From NCBI GenBank assembly GCA_044772875.1, contig CP173058.1:992001-1056000 (forward strand): 64,000 nt of DNA. The letters run 5' to 3'. The notes beneath the pieces are model-generated. The model was not told the origin of the DNA and ran no database searches. It was given only the letters and a program-made list of their open reading frames with translations. Position 1 is the first letter of the stretch. Each line of letters starts with the position of its first letter. Shown here in pieces: positions 17,619-25,795 of the stretch. Source of the stretch: Morganella morganii_D. Lineage in GTDB: Bacteria; Pseudomonadota; Gammaproteobacteria; Enterobacterales; Enterobacteriaceae. A program made the translations under genes and the position numbers.

Positions 17619-19324
17619 TGTGCTTTTCCTAACCACTGACTGATAACCATTGCCACAACCTGCGGATCTTTATCCGCCATCTCACGGATACGCTGGCTCT
17701 GAATTTCGGCGCTGACACGCTGACGGGTCAGACGGCGGCGGGTTTTCTCGTCCATGTCGTCACTGATAACATCATCAGCCACGAGCGGAGCTTTCAACTG
17801 AGTCGCCTTAAACATACGGGCTTCCGCTTCCGCCTGCTGTGCTTTGCGGTAGCGCTGCCACTGCGGTCTGATACCTTTACGCCACAGCAGCCAGCCTACC
17901 AGTAACAACAGCAGAATCTTGCCGTACTCCAGTGCCTGCGCAATGATGACCGGGCTTGTGAAGACAGACGGCTCTTCGGTCAGCTGACCTTCATCGGTAA
18001 AGCGTGAGTTGGTGATGCTCAGGCTGTCACCGCGATCGGAGGAATACCCCATCGCTTCGCGTGTCAGTGATTCAATCTCTTTGAGCATTTCCGGCGGCAG
18101 CGGCTTCATTTCCTCACTGCCGTCTTCTTTCTTCTGCGGCAGCCAGTTAATAATCACCGCGACAGAGAGACGGTCAACCACACCAATCTGGCGCTGGGTA
18201 TGACTGATTTTGCGATCCACTTCGTAGTTTGTGGTCTCATCACTCTGCGAGTTAATGTTGCTGTTACGATTATTATCGGCACGGGAAGGATTTTTATTAT
18301 CTTTAGTGTCTTTTTCATCCGCTTTTGCTGTTTCGACAGGAGCGGAAGGGGCACTGGCCGGCTGATTGGATAACGCTCCCGGCACGCCGCCCGGGCCGCC
18401 GTTACTGTTTTGCCGGCTCTGACTGCTCTGACGCGAGCGGACAGCAGCTGAATCCGGCTGCTGGTTTGGTTTATATTCTTCGGCGGTCTGCTCGATTTTG
18501 GAATAATCCACCTGAGCGGTCACCTGAGCCTGCACGTTGGCACGCCCGACCAGCGGGGCGAGCAGGTCTTCAATACGCTGCTTGAGGCGCGCTTCGGTTT
18601 CCTGAGTCAGACGCATCTGCGACGTGCTGACAGACTGCTGGCTGTTATCATTGTTTGTCAGCAGTCGTCCGGCCTGGTCAACAATAATGACGTTGGATGA
18701 GGTTAATCCGGACACACTGCCGGAAACCATATGCACAATCGCGCTGATCTGACCTTCATCCAGTGCGCGGCCCGGCAGCAGTCCGACGGTGACGGATGCT
18801 GTCGGTGATTTCTGCTCACGGACAAACAGGGTCGGTTTCGGAATGGCAAGATGCACCCGCGCGGTCTGCACCGGGCTGAGTGATTCGATGGTGCGTGACA
18901 GTTCCCCTTCGAGGGCACGCTGGTAGTTCACCTGCTCACTGAACTGACTGATACCGAACTGCTCTTTATCCAGCAGTTCAAAACCGGTATTACCGCCTTT
19001 CGGCAGACCGGCCTGTGCCAGTTTCAGACGCAGCTCATGCACTTTATCAGCAGGTACCAGAATAGCACTGCCGTTATCCGCGATCTGGTAAGGCACATTC
19101 ATCTGTGTCAGCTGACCGACAATATCGCCGCCATCTTTGGCACTCAGGTTACTGAGCAGAACGCGGTAATCCGGGCTGCGCATCCAGAGAAACAGTGCAA
19201 CAATAACGGCGATTGCAGCAGCGCCGGCGACCATCAGCGGAACTTTCGGATCAGCCTTAATACGGTCAATAATCAGGGCGAATCCCTTTTTGGTATCTCC
19301 GGTGTCTTGTGGTGCGGCACTCAT
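17615..19324 (-). CDS. fliF: Flagellar MS-ring protein FliF
   Basis: Inner-membrane ring protein that forms the MS ring, the housing of the export apparatus and first assembled part of the basal body. The start is placed at ATG 19324 (MSAAPQ), six bases after AGGGA; the ATG at 19330 is too close to that site. The product has 569 residues (E. coli 552). TM1 (VPLMVAGAAAIAVIVALFLW) and TM2 (near LLLLVGWLLW) flank the periplasmic ring-building motifs, with FGISQFSEQVNYQRALEGEL and ARVHLAIPKPTLFVREQKSP. The C-terminal FliG-binding tail ends in QVVAMVISQWLGKAQ. It is the first gene of fliFGHIJK and divergent from fliE. Confidence 0.97.
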   Translation of the reverse strand: MSAAPQDTGDTKKGFALIIDRIKADPKVPLMVAGAAAIAVIVALFLWMRSPDYRVLLSNLSAKDGGDIVGQLTQMNVPYQIADNGSAILVPADKVHELRLKLAQAGLPKGGNTGFELLDKEQFGISQFSEQVNYQRALEGELSRTIESLSPVQTARVHLAIPKPTLFVREQKSPTASVTVGLLPGRALDEGQISAIVHMVSGSVSGLTSSNVIIVDQAGRLLTNNDNSQQSVSTSQMRLTQETEARLKQRIEDLLAPLVGRANVQAQVTAQVDYSKIEQTAEEYKPNQQPDSAAVRSRQSSQSRQNSNGGPGGVPGALSNQPASAPSAPVETAKADEKDTKDNKNPSRADNNRNSNINSQSDETTNYEVDRKISHTQRQIGVVDRLSVAVIINWLPQKKEDGSEEMKPLPPEMLKEIESLTREAMGYSSDRGDSLSITNSRFTDEGQLTEEPSVFTSPVIIAQALEYGKILLLLLVGWLLWRKGIRPQWQRYRKAQQAEAEARMFKATQLKAPLVADDVISDDMDEKTRRRLTRQRVSAEIQSQRIREMADKDPQVVAMVISQWLGKAQ

Positions 19325-19598
19325 ATACATTCCCTGCCTTGCAGATTTGACGGGTGAAAATAGTTTTGGCGAAACAACGTAATTTCCCTCTTTGTAACGT
19401 CACTTTTTTACGTTGCTATTATTCCCTGCAAATCACAAATCTAATGACAGAATCAGCCTGTGATTTTGGTGTTATTTACGGGCTTCAAGTTAAAAAGGGT
19501 GTGTTAGGGTATGCAGGCAATAGGATGTGACCGGTGCCTTTTTCAGCAGAAAGTGGTTTCCGGAGTACACATTTATCCCTGTTAACGGAAGAAAAAAC
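19325..19598. promoter_or_regulatory. Divergent fliF / fliE promoter region
   Basis: This 274-bp gap separates the leftward fliF operon from rightward fliE. In E. coli and Salmonella this gap is controlled by FlhD4C2 with sigma70, and the same is inferred here. I could not identify the loosely conserved FlhDC box with confidence by eye and saw no sigma28 promoter. Confidence 0.5.
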
Positions 19599-19910
19599 AT
19601 GACAATTCAGGCAATTGAGGGAGTCGTCTCCCAGCTGAATGTAACAGCAGCACAGGCAGCAAGCCAGACGAAACCGGTCGTTGATGCACCGGGGTTTGGT
19701 GATCACCTGATCTCAGCAGTCAATGAGATCAATACCACCCGCGTTAATTCAGCAAAAAAAACGGAAGATTTCACACTCGGCAAAGCGGATATTTCCCTTA
19801 ATGATGTGATGGTGGATATGCAGAAAGCGAGCCTGAGCCTGCAAATGGGTATTCAGGTGCGTAACAAACTGGTGGCTGCTTACCAGGAGATTATGTCAAT
19901 GCCGGTGTGA
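19599..19910 (+). CDS. fliE: Flagellar hook-basal body protein FliE
   Basis: Junction protein between the MS ring/export gate and the proximal rod. ATG 19599 (MTIQAIEGVVSQL) gives 103 residues (E. coli 104); the longer frame from 19527 has no family similarity. Typical features are FGDHLISAVNEINTTR, LNDVMVDMQKASLSLQMGIQ and the VRNKLVAAYQEIMSMPV end. Immediately downstream lies phage debris, so fliE is a one-gene transcript here. Confidence 0.96.
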   Translation: MTIQAIEGVVSQLNVTAAQAASQTKPVVDAPGFGDHLISAVNEINTTRVNSAKKTEDFTLGKADISLNDVMVDMQKASLSLQMGIQVRNKLVAAYQEIMSMPV

Positions 19911-19915
19911 TAGTG

Positions 19916-20370
19916 TTAACCGATTGAAATTAAACGAATTAAATGGTTTTTGTTGTTACCCCGGGACACACAGGGGACAAAATTACTCAATTTTTTGTTC
20001 AGGAGTGAAATTTGGTCTTGGTCGTTCTCAGGCATCCGGGCACCATAAACACCGTGAACCATCTTTGATGAAGCATGTCCCATTTGTGTCGCTATGAATG
20101 CCGGATTTGTTCCGGCACTCAGCATCCATTTAACATCGCAGCCATTAACGCCGACCGGGGATGGTTGAAACACAAAAGTGCACTGGTCTGTTCTGAACTT
20201 TTTGAACTCTCTGGTGCTGACAGTGACATCAATCTGTTGAGTGAATTTTGTGTGTGCCGCTTGGTTTTTCAGGCAATCGAATGCAGCGTCGACAAGATGG
20301 ATAACCCTGTCGGTTCTATTTGGTAACTGATGGGAGGTCAGCAGGTTATTGCGTATTTTTAGTAAATCAC
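19916..20370 (-). pseudogene. Remnant of a phage tyrosine recombinase (integrase)
   Basis: Read leftward from about 20370, the frame encodes an integrase-like stretch without a usable start. It includes RTDRVIHLVDAAFDCLKNQ, IDVTVSTREFKKFRTDQCTF and VFQPS, then jumps to WMLSAGTNPAFIATQMGHAS and VYGARMPEN. Full-length relatives have about 50 residues between the VFQP and WMLSAG blocks, including the catalytic Arg-His box (the xxRHTYA segment). Here only about ten unrelated residues remain, so an internal deletion removed part of the active site. The catalytic tyrosine (VYG) and the C-terminal helix survive. The N-terminal DNA-binding domain is also absent. It is non-functional debris ending only 5 bp from fliE. 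Confidence 0.8.
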
Positions 20371-20371
20371 T

Positions 20372-20674
20372 TTGATCCGTGGTGCGGGTAAGGTTACCGG
20401 GGCGTTTAGCACTATTGGTAAGCTGATATTTAGTTTTGGACAGAGTCTCTTAACAAGCCCAGCACTACTTACTCTTAACCTGCTTAAAGGCATTGCTGGT
20501 GGCCCCGGCAAAGCGTCTGAAGCTTCATTTGCACTGATGCGGAAAGCGTTTTCTAAGTTTGCTGCTTTGATAACAGGAAATCCAGTGTTGGCTGCGCTGG
20601 CAGGCATAGCCGCTACACTGGTGTCAATTTCTGCCTGTGCGGCAGGTGATGGCCCTCTTGATTTATCATGTTAA
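20372..20674 (+). pseudogene. Fragment resembling a phage tail tape-measure protein
   Basis: An open frame of about 100 codons from a TTG, with no ribosome binding site. The sequence is hydrophobic and rich in Ala, Gly, Leu and Ser (FSTIGKLIFSFGQSLLTSPA, then FAALITGNPVLAALAGIAAT), the style of the membrane-like part of tape-measure proteins. It abuts the integrase remnant head to head, so the two pieces were probably brought together by deletion of the rest of a prophage. Family assignment rests on composition and short pattern recall only. Confidence 0.45.
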
Positions 20675-20737
20675 ATTTCTTTTTCATCACTTATAGATTA
20701 ATATTCGCTGCCTGCAAACTTTAACCAAAGCAAAAAT

Positions 20738-20995
20738 ATGAAATACACTTTATTACTACTGACGCCATTACTTCTCGCCGGATGCCAGGGGAAAAATTAC
20801 CGGGAATTAACTCCGGCAGAAAAGGCAGAAGTCAGAGCCATGCATGATAAGAGCGCTGACATATCCCGAAAATGTAACCGGATAAAAAACCAATCTGAGC
20901 GCACTGACTGCTTTCTCGACAGAAACGATGACGACTTCAACCGAATGTACCAGATGAAAACTATTCCTGGCAGGGTGAAACAGAACGGAAGATAG
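20738..20995 (+). CDS. Small predicted lipoprotein, unknown function
   Basis: An 85-residue protein with a clear lipoprotein signal: MKYTLLLLTPLLLAGC, with the lipid-modified cysteine at position 16. The mature part is short, highly charged and has two more cysteines (RKCNRIKNQ and TDCFLDRND) that could form a disulphide. No family is recognised. There is only a weak ribosome binding site (AAAGCAAAAAT). It sits in the prophage-scar segment and may be phage cargo or an orphan host gene. No membrane helix follows the signal. Confidence 0.6.
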   Translation: MKYTLLLLTPLLLAGCQGKNYRELTPAEKAEVRAMHDKSADISRKCNRIKNQSERTDCFLDRNDDDFNRMYQMKTIPGRVKQNGR

Positions 20996-21444
20996 TGCCG
21001 GCAAAAACTATGTGGCTATATCTTTTTTCTGCCGTTGAATCCTGTAAGCGGGCAATGCGGGAGATTAAAGCGGAGAGGCAAAAAAAAGCCCCTTAAGGTG
21101 AAAGAGGCTAATGGCATATTCAAATAATATCTAAGGTTATAGATTGAAATAACAATACATAGTTTTAAACAACTACCATTCCAGGATACACGTTTTCTAT
21201 GGAAATAATATTAGATAAATCATCCAGGATAATGCTTATGCCATTAGTTAAACTCCGTATCGCTGATGGCTGCAATACGGGAAACAAAGGCGCAGAGATT
21301 AAAAAAACAGCCCTGAGCAAGGTTGTATTACTCGTTTGCAGGCGCATTCGATGCGTAAAATTTCTGTCTGCTTTCCGGAAGATGATGCGGTGAAAGGGCG
21401 TGTTGCCGGAGATAAAGGCCGTACCTGTAACTTATTGAAATAAC
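20996..21444. other. Gene-poor interval next to the prophage scar
   Basis: About 450 AT-rich bases without a convincing gene. At 21085-21109 the leftward strand reads as a weak stem (AGCCTC with GGGGCT) followed by eight T, which looks like an orphan terminator. Short frames at 21199-21393 (+) and 21165-21347 (-) have no ribosome binding site and no recognisable motif and are not called. The interval is probably eroded DNA. Confidence 0.4.
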
Positions 21445-21472
21445 AAAGAGAGCGGGAATTCCCGCTCTCTTT
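21445..21472. terminator. Bidirectional terminator (perfect 28-bp palindrome)
   Basis: AAAGAGAGCGGGAA followed directly by its reverse complement TTCCCGCTCTCTTT makes a perfect palindrome with an AATT centre. It lies just past the stop of the leftward lipoprotein gene at 21480, with T-rich flanks on both strands. Confidence 0.8.
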
Positions 21473-21479
21473 GATCTGT

Positions 21480-21983
21480 TTATTTATTATTTTTGCGATA
21501 ATAAGTCCATTCTTCAACCCGCTCACCGCCCGGTAAATTGCAGTAACCGGTCCGGCCTGACGCCTCTTTGATAATTTCTGTTTTACCGCCGGATTGTTCA
21601 CAATAAACCGATGCCGGATTTGCCATACCAATTTTTTTATCTTTCGCCGGCACGGGGTCTTTATTCAGTACGGAGATTAACTGATAGCGGATATTGGATG
21701 CATCCGCAGGCGGATTAGGGACATTCGTTGTTTTGACGGATACACGGTACTGGTAGCCCGGTTCATAAGTAAAACCGTCAATGTTCTGGTAGAAAAATTC
21801 CCAGTCTGCATCCGGTGATTCTTTTACTTTCATGCATTTCATCGGCGCGACACCAACGCAGTCTGCCAATTCAGAATCAATATAGAGTGTTTTGGTATTA
21901 TCTGCTACCGTGTCTGTCAGGCTATTCTGACTGCATCCTGCCAGTAATAAGAAAAGCGGGGCAATAACATAGGCTGATTTCAT
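21480..21983 (-). CDS. Predicted lipoprotein with C-terminal DUF333-like domain
   Basis: A 167-residue protein with a lipoprotein signal (FLLLAGC, cysteine at 17). The middle is unassigned. The last 40 or so residues resemble the DUF333 pattern of small 'putative hemolysin' lipoproteins: an initial YCEQSGGK, then GRTGYCNLPGGERVEEWTYY. The two domain cysteines plus two in the middle (DCVGVAPMKCMK) could form disulphides. It stands alone, leftward, closed by the 28-bp palindromic terminator. The exact role is unknown, and the hemolysin label of that family is historic rather than proven. Confidence 0.65.
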   Translation of the reverse strand: MKSAYVIAPLFLLLAGCSQNSLTDTVADNTKTLYIDSELADCVGVAPMKCMKVKESPDADWEFFYQNIDGFTYEPGYQYRVSVKTTNVPNPPADASNIRYQLISVLNKDPVPAKDKKIGMANPASVYCEQSGGKTEIIKEASGRTGYCNLPGGERVEEWTYYRKNNK

Positions 21984-22094
21984 CAGTTGTCCTTAATATG
22001 TGTGTTAAAATAGTGTGCTTTCACTTTATTTTCGACAGTGTAAAAATGGTATTAGTTCCGTATTGTCGGTTTTTTATCTGCATAAAGGATATAA

Positions 22095-22448
22095 ATGAAA
22101 GGGTATAACTTATTGATGAAAAACATAATAATACTGGCTGGTTTTTATTTCAGAGTATGGCTGTATACAATCACCGGAATTATGCTGACGAAATGGATAA
22201 ATAATAATCAACGGGAGTCGTATATTTCCGCTGATTTTTGGGATTCGTTTTATCCGGCAGGTAAATTTCTGCTGGTCATTCTGCTGCTGATACTTTTGGG
22301 TGATTTGATCCGTTTTTACCGCAATCTCCGGCGGCAACCGGTAATAAACTCGCCACGGCATCGTTTTTATCTGATGACGGCGGCACTGACAGGCGGCGTG
22401 GCTATTTTTCTGCTGACCGTCAGTTACTGGTATCCATTCTCCGTATAA
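22095..22448 (+). CDS. Small inner-membrane protein, unknown function
   Basis: A 117-residue protein preceded by AAGGA six bases before the ATG. Three hydrophobic helices are likely, near residues 8-30, 57-73 (FLLVILLLILLGDLIRFY) and 93-112 (MTAALTGGVAIFLLTVSYW), with basic loops between. No family is recognised. It is upstream of the crcB pair but 160 bp apart and ends before the pair's own leader, so co-transcription is possible but not shown. Confidence 0.6.
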   Translation: MKGYNLLMKNIIILAGFYFRVWLYTITGIMLTKWINNNQRESYISADFWDSFYPAGKFLLVILLLILLGDLIRFYRNLRRQPVINSPRHRFYLMTAALTGGVAIFLLTVSYWYPFSV

Positions 22449-22610
22449 ATACAGAATATTACAGGGTATAACCTGTAACCGGACGTCATATCCGGAATCT
22501 TTATACAAATTCAGCCGGTTTCACTCAGGGAATTGTGAAGTAAAGAGAGAGGATCTACACTATCAGCTGTACGTATTTCTCCCGGCGATGGTATTTACAG
22601 GTGAGGCTAT

Positions 22611-22991
22611 ATGACAGCAATTGATATTTTCTGGGTGGGTATCGGCGGTGGCAGCGGGTCATTACTGCGCTGGTGGGTCGGTAAACTGGCAGGTGAACAT
22701 TATCACGGTCATTTTCCGCTGGGCACCTTTATTATTAATATCTCCGGTGCCTTTATTATCGGTTTTTTAAGCACGTTATTTGTCATTGACTGGCATGATC
22801 GCTTCGGCTCATTCCTGCACGCCGCTATTCTGACCGGGATTCTCGGCGGTTATACCACATTCAGCAGTATGCAGCTGGATGCGGCTAAACTGGTGAATAC
22901 AAAGCAGAGGATGCTGGCTTTCGGGTATTTGCTGATCTCTGTTGTGGCGGGTCTGGTTGCCGCTGCACTGGGTGTCTGGCTGGCGGCATGA
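22611..22991 (+). CDS. crcB: Fluoride ion channel subunit CrcB/Fluc (first of pair)
   Basis: Four-helix membrane protein that exports fluoride. It has 126 residues. CrcB hallmarks are present: GGGSGSLLRWWV at the N-terminus, the channel asparagine in FIINISGAFIIGF, and the GGYTTFSSM phenylalanine-box helix break. In most enterobacteria one gene makes an inverted-topology homodimer. Here a second, divergent copy follows after 10 bp, the arrangement known for heterodimeric Fluc channels of two fixed-orientation subunits. The heterodimer is inference. Confidence 0.92.
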   Translation: MTAIDIFWVGIGGGSGSLLRWWVGKLAGEHYHGHFPLGTFIINISGAFIIGFLSTLFVIDWHDRFGSFLHAAILTGILGGYTTFSSMQLDAAKLVNTKQRMLAFGYLLISVVAGLVAAALGVWLAA

Positions 22992-23001
22992 GGATAACAA
23001 T

Positions 23002-23400
23002 ATGAATATGGTCATTCTTATTTTTATTGGCGGGGCATTCGGCGCAATCTGCCGCGAATTACTGATGCTCGGTGTACCGTCCCTGCATGACGGTTTTCCG
23101 CTTGATATTCTGGCGGCCAATATTATTGCATCATTTCTGCTGGGAATAACGGCGGCATTATTACAGCGTAACCGGATTAATCAGTATGTGAATGCGCTGG
23201 TAGCAACCGGTATTATGGGCGGTTTATCCACTTTCAGCAGTTTTGTGTACGGAACCTTTGAGATAATGTCATCCCCGGCGTTATTGGGTACCGGAATAAC
23301 CTATCTGCTGGTCAGTGTGATCGGCGGTTTTGCCGCAGTAATGGCGGGATTATTTCTGGGTAATTGTGTGAAACCGGGCGTGAAAAATACTGCGGGATAG
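23002..23400 (+). CDS. crcB: Fluoride ion channel subunit CrcB/Fluc (second of pair)
   Basis: A 132-residue CrcB paralogue. ATG 23002 is preceded by AGGAT. It has GGAFGAICRELLML at the start, the conserved pore asparagine in LAANIIASFLLGI and GGLSTFSSFVYGTFEI. Identity to the first copy is low by eye apart from these motifs, so the two are old paralogues rather than a recent duplication. Because the genes are adjacent and in the same operon, they probably form one dimeric channel. Confidence 0.92.
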   Translation: MNMVILIFIGGAFGAICRELLMLGVPSLHDGFPLDILAANIIASFLLGITAALLQRNRINQYVNALVATGIMGGLSTFSSFVYGTFEIMSSPALLGTGITYLLVSVIGGFAAVMAGLFLGNCVKPGVKNTAG

Positions 23401-23406
23401 CAAAAC

Positions 23407-23444
23407 GTTCCGGCCGGACCGGGAACGACCGGACCGGCCGGAAC
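23407..23444. terminator. Long GC-rich hairpin between crcB and fliT
   Basis: GTTCCGGCCGG-A-CCGG (23407-23422) and CCGG-A-CCGGCCGGAAC (23429-23444) form a 16-bp stem with one A-A mismatch and a GAACGA loop. It lies between the convergent crcB and fliT genes. No T run follows directly; a T-rich stretch begins 12 bases later (ATTTTTTC). It could end both transcripts. Confidence 0.6.
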
Positions 23445-23495
23445 AGATCAGGCCATTTTTTCATTATTTTAAGACACTGCGCTGATCAGAAAAAC

Positions 23496-23885
23496 TTATT
23501 CCACTGGTTTAACATTAATTGAATAATCCGGGTCACTGAATTGCCCGTAACTTTTATTAATCACCCGTTGTTGGTCAAGCTGTTTTATTTCTTTACTCAG
23601 AAAGTTGAGGTGATCCTGTAAATAGATTTTTGTTACCCGTTCATTCTCAATGATAGCCTGCAATATCTTCACCAGTTCGCCGGTAACCGGCTGTTCTTTT
23701 TCCAGTTCATGAGATAACTGTGTCAGGTGTTCAACCGCACAAACATAATCAGTTTCGCGGGAAATTAAATCATCCCATTCACTGTTTTTGGCCAGGGTAA
23801 CGAGCTCTTCACTCAGTGCCAGTACATGTTGATATATATCGTGTAAATTGATGGTTGTTTGAATACTCACCTGATTATCTTTCAT
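23496..23885 (-). CDS. fliT: Flagellar chaperone FliT
   Basis: Export chaperone for FliD that also binds FlhDC and so reports on assembly state. It has 129 residues (E. coli 121), helical and acidic. The pattern HDIYQHVLALSEELVTLAKN, then WDDLISRETDYVCAVEHL, matches the FliT N-terminal helices. The start overlaps the fliS end by 11 bp. Sequence conservation in this family is modest, so the operon fliD-fliS-fliT gives strong extra support. Confidence 0.9.
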   Translation of the reverse strand: MKDNQVSIQTTINLHDIYQHVLALSEELVTLAKNSEWDDLISRETDYVCAVEHLTQLSHELEKEQPVTGELVKILQAIIENERVTKIYLQDHLNFLSKEIKQLDQQRVINKSYGQFSDPDYSINVKPVE

Positions 23886-24273
23886 CCACGTTTGCCCCGA
23901 TTTGTTGCCATGTTGCTGCGAGATCGGAGAGCAGTTGATAGACCTCTTTTACGTAGGCCCTATTATTTTCGATATTTGCGTTGAGTAACCGCACTATCAT
24001 ATAGTCATACAGAGAGGCCAGATTATGTGCCAGCTCACCGCCGGCCTCATAATCCAGAGCCTGTTTCAGACCATTATCAATAATATTAATGGCTTTTGAC
24101 AGCTCATTACCTTTGGCGGCAATATCATTTTGCTCCATAAAGATTTCGCTGCGGCGAAGGGCGCTGAGCGCCCCGTTAAACAAAATCCGGATCAACTGAT
24201 AAGGCGAGGCATTGGTAATTTCACTTTCAAGATTAACTTGCTGATAAGCCTGATTTGCCTTGCGCTGATACAT
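23875..24273 (-). CDS. fliS: Flagellin export chaperone FliS
   Basis: Cytoplasmic chaperone that caps the flagellin C-terminus and prevents premature polymerisation. It has 132 residues (E. coli 136). Typical segments are AYQQVNLESEITNASPYQLI, RILFNGALSALRRSE and LASLYDYMIVRLLNANIEN. It lies 4 bp after fliD, so it is co-translated with the cap protein and fliT. With three flagellins in this genome it probably serves all three, because their C-termini are nearly identical. Confidence 0.95.
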   Translation of the reverse strand: MYQRKANQAYQQVNLESEITNASPYQLIRILFNGALSALRRSEIFMEQNDIAAKGNELSKAINIIDNGLKQALDYEAGGELAHNLASLYDYMIVRLLNANIENNRAYVKEVYQLLSDLAATWQQIGANVDER

Positions 24274-24277
24274 TATT

Positions 24278-25735
24278 TTAACCTAACATTCTGCCGAGTG
24301 CTTGTGTTGTGCCACTCAGGGAGTTCATCATTTTGTCCAGATTCTGGAACTGACGGCGATATAAATCCATCGTGTTTTCAATCTGTTTGGTGGTTTGTTC
24401 AATACGTTTATCAATACCTTTTTTCTTTTTTTCCAGACCGTCGGTTGCGTTATGAATTGTACCTTCACGGCTGTCTAATGTCTTTTTCAGATAATTAAAG
24501 TTTTCGGTGGCAAAACCGGTCTCTTTTTCGTCACCGGCAAAGAACTCTTTTACACTGGAACCATTTTCTTTCAGTGCTTTTTCCAGTAGCTTGTTATCCA
24601 CTTCCAGCGTACCGTCAGCTTTTTGCCGGATACCCAGCTTGCTCATGGTATTTATCTGGCCATCACCGTGTGGTGTTCTTATTTGCCCGCGAATTGTATT
24701 CTGAATACCGCGCAGAGTTGAGTCACCAATTAATGGTCCGTTACTTTTATCGGCTTCTTTACCACTTTCTGTCTGAGTATATTTAGTCAGATCTTTGCAC
24801 AGTTTCTGATATTCGTTATACGCATCAACCCATGCCTGAATTTTTTTCTTGGCCGGTTCAATATCAGAGGATACAACCAGCGGCTCAGTAATCGGATTAC
24901 CGGCGCTGTCTTTTTCAGTGACTTTTTTTAATGTCAGTGTCAGACCAAAAAATGCATCTTTAACTTCATTGGATTGCGATTCCCGGGGAATACCGTTTAC
25001 GCTGTATAATGCATTTTGCGGTGCCGTGGTTTGCTCCATATTACCTGAGGCTGCAGCGACAAAGCTCACTTTACCAGTGCCGGGATCTTTTACAGATTTA
25101 CCGCCGATAGCATCATTCAGCTTACTATCACCGGCAACGGAAATATTGATTGCAGAATCTGTTCCCTGGTTTTTACTGATCAAAACCAGATGAAACTGGC
25201 CGTCTTTGCCTTGAATAACACTGGCACTAACACCTTTATCTGCGCGGTTAATGGCATCAGCAATTTCAATTGGTGAGGTTTTGTCACCGCTTAATTTAAT
25301 GTCAAAATTCTTTTTCGGATCGCTGCCGTCACCAAAGCTGAACGAAATGGTACGCTCACCAACAGAGGGGTCGCCCATTGCAGTTTTGCTGTCTTTTACA
25401 CCGCCACTTGATAGTGTCTGAGTTTTGGCCAGTTGCTCGATACTGATGTCATATAAACCGGGCTGTGCTTTACCGTTGGTGGTGGCACCAAAGTATTTAT
25501 TGTCTTCAGTGACCTTGGTGGTGCTGATATCACCATATTTTTTCAGATCTTCCGCAGCCGTTTTTAATTTCTCTAATGCTGATTGTAACTTACCAAAAGC
25601 ACTAATCTGAGCATCGCATGCTGTTTTCTGGGCTGTTAACGGTTCCAGACGGCGCATTTCTGCTTTTTCCAGCATCTCCAGCTGTGCATTGAGATCCATC
25701 CCCGCACCGATTCCTAACGTTGCTATGCCTGCCAT
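24278..25735 (-). CDS. fliD: Flagellar filament cap protein FliD (HAP2)
   Basis: Cap protein that sits at the filament tip and folds exported flagellin into place. It has 485 residues (E. coli 468). The N-terminal coiled-coil part shows IGAGMDLNAQLEMLEKAEMR, the middle D2/D3 part is variable, and the C-terminal helix has DKRIEQTTKQIENTMDLYRR then QFQNLDKMMNSLSGTTQALG. It is transcribed leftward from its own sigma28 promoter at 25769-25795, divergent from the flagellin array. Confidence 0.96.
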   Translation of the reverse strand: MAGIATLGIGAGMDLNAQLEMLEKAEMRRLEPLTAQKTACDAQISAFGKLQSALEKLKTAAEDLKKYGDISTTKVTEDNKYFGATTNGKAQPGLYDISIEQLAKTQTLSSGGVKDSKTAMGDPSVGERTISFSFGDGSDPKKNFDIKLSGDKTSPIEIADAINRADKGVSASVIQGKDGQFHLVLISKNQGTDSAINISVAGDSKLNDAIGGKSVKDPGTGKVSFVAAASGNMEQTTAPQNALYSVNGIPRESQSNEVKDAFFGLTLTLKKVTEKDSAGNPITEPLVVSSDIEPAKKKIQAWVDAYNEYQKLCKDLTKYTQTESGKEADKSNGPLIGDSTLRGIQNTIRGQIRTPHGDGQINTMSKLGIRQKADGTLEVDNKLLEKALKENGSSVKEFFAGDEKETGFATENFNYLKKTLDSREGTIHNATDGLEKKKKGIDKRIEQTTKQIENTMDLYRRQFQNLDKMMNSLSGTTQALGRMLG

Positions 25736-25768
25736 GTACTTCTCCTGAATTGAATTGGTTTTACATAG

Positions 25769-25795
25769 TTATCGGTTGGAAGCGGAAGAATTTTA
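25769..25795 (-). promoter_or_regulatory. Sigma28 promoter for fliDST
   Basis: On the leftward strand TAAA (25792-25795), a 15-base spacer and ACCGATAA (25769-25776) match the sigma28 consensus at 11 of 12 positions. It lies 34 bp upstream of the fliD start. Confidence 0.87.

Noticed and set aside
21351..21442. A 30-codon rightward frame starting MRKISVCFPEDD, loosely like the DUF333 end of the neighbouring lipoprotein
   Set aside because: Too short, no ribosome binding site, and the similarity is only a few residues; not enough to call a gene or a relic.
22584..22610. GGCGATGG ahead of crcB, suggesting a fluoride riboswitch
   Set aside because: Only the first conserved block is present. 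The later CTGATG-type block and the pairing needed for the pseudoknot are absent before the start codon, so the match is likely chance.
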